NCBI GenBank assembly: GCA_904502155.1
Contig: CAJGDV010000048.1
Span: forward strand, 1-8,613
DNA: 8,613 nt
DNA from: an uncultured Bacilli bacterium
GTDB taxonomy: Bacteria; Bacillota_I; Bacilli_A; RF39; UBA660
Direction of reading: 5' to 3'
The notes under the pieces are model-generated. The model was not told the origin of the DNA. It did no database searches and saw nothing but the letters and a program-made list of their open reading frames with translations. This document shows, one piece after another, positions 6,206 through 8,613 of the stretch. The stretch's first letter is position 1. The number at the start of each line of letters is the position of its first letter. The position numbers and the translations under genes were made by a program.

Positions 6206-6952
6206 ATGAAATGTATTTTATTATGTGCTGGATATGCTACAAGATTATTTCCATTAACTGAAAATTTTCCTAAAGCATTATTAGAAATAGAAGAAGGTAA
6301 ACCACTTTTAGACTATATTCTAGATGAAGTAAACACAATAGAAGAAATTGATAGCGTTTATGTTGTTACAAACGATAGATATGCTAAACATTTTGAAGTT
6401 TGGGCTTCAAATAAAAATAATACAAAACCAATTACTGTATTAAATGATCATACAACTAATAATGAAAACCGTTTAGGCGGAGTAGGTGATTTAAATTATA
6501 CTATTGAGCAAGCTAATATTGATGAAGATATTATTGTTATTGCTGGAGATACTTTATTTACTTACAAATTACAAGATTTAATGGATTATTACAAACAAGT
6601 AAAAGCACCTGTTGCTGTAACAAAAGAATTAGATGATATTAATTTATTACGTCGTTTTGCTGTAGCAAAATGTGATGAAAATAACAGAATTATTGATTTA
6701 GTAGAAAAACCAGCAAATCCTGAAAGTAATGTAGGAGTTTATGCTACATATATTTATCCTAAAGAAATTTTAAAAGATATTAAAAAATATTTAGAAGCAG
6801 GATACAATCCTGATGCTCCAGGATATTTCCTTGAATATGTTGTAAGAAATTATCCTACATATGCTTATAAATTCTTAGGTGAATGTTATGATGTTGGAAC
6901 TCATGAATCATTAAACGAAGTAAGAACATTATATAAAAATATGGGTAAGTAA
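6206..6952 (+). CDS. Sugar-phosphate/NDP-sugar-type nucleotidyltransferase
   Basis: The protein has the NTP-transferase (RmlA/GalU-like) Rossmann fold over 248 residues. The N-terminal nucleotide-binding motif is CAGYATRLFPLTENFPKALLEI (7-28), with Ala11 where the classic motif has Gly, and Arg13 and Lys23 as the catalytic pair. Asp115 in IAGDTLF should bind the metal. VEKP (166-169) and YDVGTHESL (228-236, Asp229) are further family marks. It should join a nucleoside triphosphate to a sugar or alcohol phosphate, releasing pyrophosphate. The acceptor (glucose-1-phosphate, another sugar, or phosphocholine-like) cannot be decided, and no pathway genes adjoin. It lacks the C-terminal extension of oligomeric glucose-1-phosphate enzymes. 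An AAGGGGAGAG ribosome site (6191-6200) fixes the start. It has its own promoter and terminator, so it appears to be mainly monocistronic. Confidence 0.88.
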   Translation: MKCILLCAGYATRLFPLTENFPKALLEIEEGKPLLDYILDEVNTIEEIDSVYVVTNDRYAKHFEVWASNKNNTKPITVLNDHTTNNENRLGGVGDLNYTIEQANIDEDIIVIAGDTLFTYKLQDLMDYYKQVKAPVAVTKELDDINLLRRFAVAKCDENNRIIDLVEKPANPESNVGVYATYIYPKEILKDIKKYLEAGYNPDAPGYFLEYVVRNYPTYAYKFLGECYDVGTHESLNEVRTLYKNMGK

Positions 6953-6965
6953 CCCATATTTTTTT
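6935..6965 (+). terminator. Intrinsic terminator of the nucleotidyltransferase gene
   Basis: Positions 6935-6946 and 6952-6963 are perfect 12-base inverted repeats (core ATATGGGT/ACCCATAT) with a five-base loop, followed by a T-run to 6965. The left arm and loop encode the last residues of the protein, and the stop codon spans the loop and the start of the right arm. Confidence 0.88.
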
Positions 6966-6984
6966 GTTTACTTTACATTTATAT

Positions 6985-7014
6985 TTGCTATTTATATTAT
7001 TTCTTTGATATAAT
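6985..7014 (+). promoter_or_regulatory. Promoter of the FMN-binding lipoprotein gene
   Basis: TTGCTA (6985-6990), 18 bases, TATAAT (7009-7014), with the TG extension at 7006-7007 giving TGATATAAT. The start near 7021 leaves a leader of about 21 bases containing a full AAGGAGGT ribosome site (7029-7036). Confidence 0.75.
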
Positions 7015-7041
7015 TAAATAGTAATAATAAGGAGGTAATAT

Positions 7042-7491
7042 ATGAAACGCTTTTTAGTACTTACTTTAGCAGGATTATGTATTTTTACAGGTTGTGAAAA
7101 AGTAGAAGAAGAAAAAAAAGGACTTTATAAAGAAGGAACTTATGAAGGATCTTATGTAGATACTTATGGTGGTGAACAAAATTTAGCTACTGCTAAACTT
7201 GTTATTAATGCTGATGGTGAAATCGAATCACTTTATTTAGATACTGAATATCAAGGATCTACTAAAAAAACTCTTGGTGATGATTATAACATGAAAAAAT
7301 ATCAACCTGATGCTGCTGGTGAATGGTATGAACAAGTTGAAAAATTAGAAAAAGCAATTGTTGAAAACCAAGGTACTGATTTTATTACTTTAGATGAAGA
7401 AAATAAAACAGATGCTGTAAGTGGATGTACAATTGTAGTTGATGCTTTATTAGGAGCTACTAATGATGCATTAGAAAAAGCTAAAAATTAA
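7042..7491 (+). CDS. FMN-binding-domain lipoprotein
   Basis: The protein is 149 residues. Residues 1-17 form a short lipoprotein signal (MKR, hydrophobic core, IFTG) with Cys18 as the likely lipidated residue; Phe at -3 is unusual but the layout fits. The acidic and Lys-rich EKVEEEKK is a spacer. From EGTYEGSY (31-38) through TYGGEQN, KLVINADGEIESLYLD (52-67) and KKTLGDDYNM (75-84) to DAVSGCTIVVDAL (124-136) it follows the FMN-binding domain (RnfG/NqrC-like) pattern. The flavinylation motif D-x-x-S-G-A-[ST]-x-[ST] is altered: Cys129 replaces Ala and Val132 stands where the Thr/Ser that takes FMN would be. So covalent flavin attachment looks unlikely; non-covalent flavin or haem-like binding is possible. 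It would sit on the outer face of the membrane. It is monocistronic, with its own promoter and a terminator shared with the convergent gene. Confidence 0.85.
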   Translation: MKRFLVLTLAGLCIFTGCEKVEEEKKGLYKEGTYEGSYVDTYGGEQNLATAKLVINADGEIESLYLDTEYQGSTKKTLGDDYNMKKYQPDAAGEWYEQVEKLEKAIVENQGTDFITLDEENKTDAVSGCTIVVDALLGATNDALEKAKN

Positions 7492-7517
7492 AACAACAAA
7501 TTATTGTTGTTTTTTTT
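7490..7517. terminator. Convergent terminator between the lipoprotein and the acetyltransferase gene
   Basis: AAAACAACAA (7490-7499) pairs with TTGTTGTTTT (7504-7513) around a four-base loop, with eight or more T on the right for the plus strand and A-rich sequence on the left for the minus strand. The stop codons of both convergent genes (7489-7491 and 7503-7501) fall in the hairpin. The stem has only two G-C pairs, so it may be leaky. Confidence 0.7.
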
Positions 7518-8007
7518 CTAATATTTTATCATAAGCTTTTTTAGGACCTTTAAAATTAATTACACCGCATTCTTTAAAACCATTTTTAATAAAGACATGT
7601 TGCATTCTTTTGTTTGGAAAATCAGTATCAATTCTAATATAATAAACATCTTTTTGTTTACATAATTCTTCTACTAAATTAAATATTTTAGTTGTTAAAC
7701 CTTTATTTCTAAAATCGCTATGTATTGCCATACGATGTACAACACAGTATTTTTCATTCTTTCTCCAGGCTCCTTCAATTTCATTATATGCTGGTTCTAT
7801 ATCGAATGTAATAGCCATATAAGCAGCAATTTTACCATCTATTTTAAGGACATATCCAATTTGTTTTTCAATGTCTTCTTTTACTAAATCTAATGTAGGG
7901 TATTCGTCATCCCATTGTACAAATCCTTGCTCTTTTTGAAACTCTCTTCCAGAGTCTAATATATCATAACAATCATTTAATTCACTTGTATTTGCATGTG
8001 TTAACAT
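7501..8007 (-). CDS. GNAT-family N-acetyltransferase
   Basis: The protein is 168 residues, the normal GNAT length. The acetyl-CoA site is in VVHRMAIHSDFRNKGLTTKIF (89-109): a beta-4 strand with the RNKGLT pyrophosphate loop (100-105), where the last Gly/Ala of the usual R-x-x-G-x-G/A is Thr. IRIDTDFPNKRMQHVFIKNGF (124-144) is the beta-5/alpha-4 region, with Asn132 and the NGF turn typical of the RimI-like group. The acceptor could be a protein N-terminus, an amine or an antibiotic; nothing here decides it. It should be cytoplasmic. The start at 8007 has a GGAGGT ribosome site (8018-8013). It is divergent from the M23 peptidase gene with overlapping promoters, and convergent with the lipoprotein gene. 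Confidence 0.9.
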   Translation of the reverse strand: MLTHANTSELNDCYDILDSGREFQKEQGFVQWDDEYPTLDLVKEDIEKQIGYVLKIDGKIAAYMAITFDIEPAYNEIEGAWRKNEKYCVVHRMAIHSDFRNKGLTTKIFNLVEELCKQKDVYYIRIDTDFPNKRMQHVFIKNGFKECGVINFKGPKKAYDKILEKKQQ

Positions 8008-8028
8008 TTTCTACCTCCAATGGACAAA

Positions 8029-8057
8029 ATTTTATCATATCAAGTTGCATTTTTCAA
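8029..8057 (-). promoter_or_regulatory. Promoter of the acetyltransferase gene
   Basis: On the minus strand TTGAAA (8057-8052), 17 bases, then TAAAAT (8034-8029) with a TG extension (8037-8036). The start would be near 8022, with a leader of about 15 bases. The promoter overlaps the divergent one at 8045-8072. Confidence 0.7.
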
Positions 8058-8072
8058 GAAATATGGTATAAT
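8045..8072 (+). promoter_or_regulatory. Promoter of the M23 peptidase gene
   Basis: TTGCAT (8045-8050), 16 bases, TATAAT (8067-8072) with the TG extension at 8064-8065 (TGGTATAAT). The start would be near 8079, about 28 bases before the ATG. It overlaps the opposing acetyltransferase promoter. Confidence 0.7.
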
Positions 8073-8106
8073 ACTCTAATATTTTTTTTAAGGGAGGTGA
8101 GGATCA

Positions 8107-8613
8107 ATGAAAAAAGATAGATTTATAATGTATTGTTTTATGATGGTCTTCACAGCCCTTGTTTTCTTTCTTAGCTTTGATATTCAAGTTGAACTTAATG
8201 CTCAAAGAGTAATAAAAAAAGAAAAAATTAAAGGTCATGCTCTAATTGTTTCAGAAAATAAAATTACTGAATATGTTGCTAATGCTCAAATCATTAATGG
8301 TTCATCAGCAATTGTTTTAAATGAAATTTTATCTTCTGATGATATTAAAAAAGTTACAGAAGAAAAGAAAGAAGAAGCTCCAGCACCAGCTCCTGTTCCT
8401 GTTAATAATGGTATAGCAACCCCTGGTTATGCGTGGCCAACAGCAGCTGGTTGGTATATTAGCTGTAACTACGGATATCGTTATCATCCAATAACTGGTT
8501 ATTATGAATTCCATCATGCACTTGATATTACTGGTCCAGGTATGGGTTCTGGAATCTATTCAGTAAATAATGGTATTATTTACTCTAAAGGTTGGTCGTC
8601 AAGTTATGGATAT
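8107..8613 (+). CDS. Partial: membrane-anchored M23-family (LytM-type) peptidase, N-terminal part
   Basis: The first 169 codons are present and the gene runs off the right edge. The N-terminus is KKDRF followed by a hydrophobic segment (about 7-24), a signal anchor or uncleaved signal peptide without a lipobox. Residues 30-82 form an extracellular spacer. An acidic/Lys stretch and a Pro-Ala linker (EEKKEEAPAPAPVPV, 85-99) then lead to the catalytic domain from about residue 107. CNYGYRYHPITG (120-131) and FHHALDITG (135-143) match the M23 zinc-site region: His136-x-x-x-Asp140 are the first two metal ligands, with Ala138 where Gly is usual. The final HxH ligand lies beyond the window, so activity cannot be confirmed. 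Such enzymes cut peptidoglycan peptide bridges. A strong GGGAGGTGAGG site (8092-8102) sets the ATG at 8107. Confidence 0.9.
   Translation, partial: MKKDRFIMYCFMMVFTALVFFLSFDIQVELNAQRVIKKEKIKGHALIVSENKITEYVANAQIINGSSAIVLNEILSSDDIKKVTEEKKEEAPAPAPVPVNNGIATPGYAWPTAAGWYISCNYGYRYHPITGYYEFHHALDITGPGMGSGIYSVNNGIIYSKGWSSSYGY

Noticed and set aside
8329..8517. 62-codon open frame on the minus strand
   Set aside because: It is antisense to the M23 peptidase gene across its Pro-Ala linker; the odd Phe/Trp/Arg-rich product is an artefact of that linker's complement.
1..8613. Mobile element, prophage, toxin-antitoxin pair, CRISPR array or tRNA
   Set aside because: I saw no transposase, integrase, terminal repeats, regularly spaced repeats, cloverleaf or toxin-like gene pair. 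The small genes have isolated housekeeping-type settings.

Overview
The window is very AT-rich, low-GC Firmicutes-type DNA. It has A/T-ending codons, strong AGGAGG-type ribosome sites, sigma-A-like promoters and short U-tailed terminators. TGA acts as a stop (end of sufD) and Trp is always TGG, so this is the standard bacterial code and not the Mycoplasma code. Together with a SpoIIM-family protein, a Suf iron-sulfur cluster and a DUF4044-type small protein, this suggests an uncultured Bacilli relative with a compact genome, for example an RF39-like gut lineage. The lineage is inference.

Left part, minus strand (1-904): the 5' part of a gene that may encode a DUF3419/methyltransferase-like protein, with its own consensus promoter. 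Upstream of it is a two-gene unit coding for a HIT-family nucleotide hydrolase and a 92-residue protein I do not recognise, closed by a terminator.

Centre, plus strand (1008-5341): a tight five-gene operon with gaps of 3 to 14 bases, one promoter and one terminator. Its order is a shortened M29-aminopeptidase-like protein that has lost its metal ligands, sufC, sufD (short), sufS, and an SDR oxidoreductase. SufC and SufD form the ATPase and scaffold part of Fe-S assembly, and SufS supplies sulfur from cysteine. The usual sufU and sufB do not follow sufS here; the SDR takes that place. This is the most unusual block in the window.

Right part (5342-8613): a 34-residue DUF4044-like membrane protein on the minus strand shares the operon's terminator. 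It is followed on the plus strand by a SpoIIM-family membrane protein, a solitary sugar-phosphate nucleotidyltransferase and an FMN-binding-domain lipoprotein. A convergent GNAT acetyltransferase comes next, and finally the 5' part of a membrane-anchored M23 peptidase. The last two genes are divergent and their promoters physically overlap.

No rRNA, tRNA, CRISPR array, insertion sequence or prophage signal was seen. There is no gene-free stretch over 300 bases. Regulation looks minimal: most promoters carry an extended -10 (often exactly TGATATAAT), leaders are about 12-28 nt, and several stop codons lie inside terminator hairpins.
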